DNA of 64,000 bases, from contig OY294044.1 in NCBI GenBank assembly GCA_958510825.1, positions 106,988,893-107,052,892 on the forward strand. Reading direction: 5' to 3'. This DNA is from Brachypterus glaber. Its lineage: Eukaryota > Arthropoda > Insecta > Coleoptera > Kateretidae. This document shows positions 62,740 to 64,000 of this stretch, piece after piece. How positions within the stretch are numbered: position 1 is the first letter of the stretch; each line of letters begins with the position of its first letter. The notes beneath the pieces were generated by a model. The model did not search any database. It worked only from the letters and a program-made list of their open reading frames with translations, and was not told the origin of the DNA. A program made the position numbers and the translations under genes.

Positions 62740-62955
62740 CTCGGTAGCGTGGCGCCCTAAAGTTAAGGGTTGGTCCCAAAAAAAGACGCCCGCTACACAC
62801 AGGCGGAATTTTCTAAATTTATGGCCAAAACCCAATTTATACCAAAATTGGTATTCAGGGGTTTTTGGGGCTGCTGAATACAAATTTAACATTCAAATTA
62901 ATTTTTACAAAATGGCGGATCCAATATGGCTGCCGACTATTTTTAAATTTGCATA
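62740..62955. repeat. dispersed-type repeat with AAAATGGCGGATCCAATATG
   Basis: GGTTTTTGGGGCTGCTGAAT followed by ATTCAAATTAATTTTTACAA and AAATGGCGGATCCAATATGG. A weaker relative is at 24175-24300 (GCACCGCTGAATACG; AATGGCGGAATAAATATGGC). I recall similar text in many invertebrate genomes but cannot name the element. The 104-codon frame over it is chance. Confidence 0.4.
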
Positions 62956-62962
62956 TTTCTTA

Positions 62963-63427
62963 CTAAAAACTGAAATATTTGGAATACAAAGAAACTGGAG
63001 TTTACAATAATCGAGCGAAATATAATACACTTCTAGCAAAATATAATTTCATCTCGCTAGAACAACATAGAGCAAACACAGCTGCCGTGTTTTTGTATAA
63101 ACTTCTAAACAGCCTACAAGACAACTCTAACTTTTTAAGAAGACTGCCTTTTCGAATTCCCATTATTTCGACAAGAAATGAAGACCTTTTCTACATACCT
63201 AGGTGGAGAACAAATCAGTTTAACATGTCGCCACTTTTCAATATGTGACGACTGGGAAATACTGTTAACAAACACTTGGACTTTTTTAATATTAGATTCT
63301 AATCTTTTAAGCATGTAATTTTGGACCTTAATCTTGGAACTAGTTAGATTGTGTCATTATAATTTCACCAAACAATTGACCGATCCTTTAATTGGATCTT
63401 TGATCTGTATGGATTGTAAATAAATAA
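62963..63427 (+). pseudogene. non-LTR retrotransposon ORF2 C-terminal fragment, relative of 60036-60790
   Basis: The plus frame starts LKYLEYKETGVYNNRAKYNT and matches LKYLDYKDTGIYNHRAHYNN of the fragment at 60036-60790. It continues to MSPLFNM at a TGA (63246-63248), then RLGNTVNKHLDFFNIRF, a second stop, and SFKHVILDLNLGTS to the true end near 63345. Two in-frame stops against the sibling make it a pseudogene. The 3' UTR ends with TTAATTGGATCTTTGATCTG and a (TAAA)n tail at about 63418-63430. Strongly 5' truncated. Confidence 0.9.
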
Positions 63428-63465
63428 AAACCATTGTACAGAGGTTTTTGTGGTCGCTGATTAAG

Positions 63466-63505
63466 GAACGTTATTACGTATTACGTAACGCAAATTTTGA
63501 TCATT
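63466..63505. mobile_element. single end of a GGGAACGTT-family MITE
   Basis: TTAAGGAACGTTATTACGTA then TTACGTAACGCAAATTTTGA matches the ends at 9346 and 19520, with TAA before GGAACG. No second end nearby. Confidence 0.55.
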
Positions 63506-63526
63506 TTGGAATTAAAAAGTAAATAT

Positions 63527-63908
63527 CGTCGGCTTACAAGTAAAAGGCACTAAGTCACTTTTTTGCAAAAATGGGATTTTTAGGGTACTGTAATTAATTT
63601 TTGATGATCTATGTACAGGTAAACCGAACTAACTTCTAGGTGAACTGCCAAGAGAGTTACCCACTATACAAAACGCACCAGTTTGATTTTGAATAAAATT
63701 TTATCTGGCATAGGCACTAAGTCACTTGTGCGTTTTACTTGTAGATTATTTCAAATGTTTCTGCACTAAGCGACTGAGTGTTTGTTTGGAGAAACGTGCA
63801 TTTTTGTAACAATTATAACAAAAATTAAAAAACAACAGTGAAAGTTAAATTTGTCAATATCTCAAAACCATGTTTTTGGACTTAGTGCTCTTTACTTGTA
63901 AGCCGACG
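63527..63908 (-). mobile_element. CGTCGGCTTACAAGTAAA element, short form (TSD ATAT)
   Basis: 382 bp. Its left 230 bp are the inverse of the right end of 24864-26033 (TGGGATTTTTAGGGTACTGT, AACTAACTTCTAGGTGAACT), and its right part the inverse of the left end (CTCAAAACCATGTTTTTGGA). Flanked by ATAT (63523-63526, 63909-63912). A typical internally deleted MITE. Confidence 0.9.
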
Positions 63909-64000
63909 ATATATTTATTGTGAAATTAAAAAAAACAAAATATAAAAAATATAATAGCGCTCTGCCATAAATTTTTTAACTAAAATAAAGAATTTTTAAC

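Noticed and set aside
62696..63010. 104-codon plus-strand ORF
   Set aside because: Overlaps a dispersed repeat and the true frame of the RT fragment that starts at 62963.

Overview
This is an AT-rich eukaryotic window that looks like insect or other arthropod heterochromatin or intergenic DNA. Evidence: long A/T tracts, non-LTR retrotransposon fragments with 3' UTRs and microsatellite tails, a tRNA-headed SINE family with Pol III A and B boxes, and very many terminal-inverted-repeat (TIR) elements nested in each other. No ribosome binding sites, operons, CRISPR array or intact host gene are visible. Most open frames of 60-140 codons are chance frames or run across inverted repeats. Species cannot be named from sequence alone.

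Layout. 0-9 kb: AT-rich DNA; a pair of inverted ~0.88 kb TA-flanked elements (2625-5226, with a nested 381 bp MITE); a 207 bp TA MITE (6045-6251); first SINE copy (8859-9142). 9-17 kb: a Mutator-like element with long TIRs, a 9-10 bp target duplication and a zinc-finger ORF remnant (9611-10964); a 1.5 kb TIR element holding a ~70-84 bp tandem array and a minisatellite-armed inverted repeat (12291-13777); two opposed copies of a ~450 bp MITE with nested insertions (13863-15978); a CGCGGTAATGG fold-back (16489-17400). 17-28 kb: several fold-back elements, a TIR element at 24864-26033 with a short relative at 63527-63908, and a modular fold-back at 27798-28575. 28.6-32.5 kb: a 1,449 bp direct duplication carrying the SINE and two hairpins, plus a partial inverted third copy. 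33-46 kb: dispersed repeats, a TIR element with an 81-codon ORF (36152-37062), a retrotransposon remnant split by a TA-flanked fold-back (37287-38456), and a head-to-tail array of MITEs (43149-45172). 46-52 kb: a degenerate reverse transcriptase next to a 3.4 kb fold-back (47043-50468), then a second copy of the Mutator-like element. 52-57.5 kb: further MITE copies, a perfect 39 bp hairpin, and a precise nest of a fold-back (TSD TCTGGG) inside a CCCATATAGCAC element (TSD TA). 58-64 kb: an open 342-codon RT fragment whose 3' UTR is split by an opposite-strand RT fragment, a third related fragment, and small MITEs.

The only coding capacity that can be supported is mobile: four families of non-LTR retrotransposon ORF2 remnants, one BED-like zinc-finger remnant and one basic/acidic ORF inside a TIR element. 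Two short GC-richer segments (26925-27038 and about 31729-31875) could be host exons, but this is weak. The most distinctive property is the number of unrelated fold-back elements, at least four with arms made of short tandem repeats (the architecture known from Drosophila FB elements), and two or three families built from repeated short palindromes. Nesting with recoverable target duplications gives a relative insertion order at several places.
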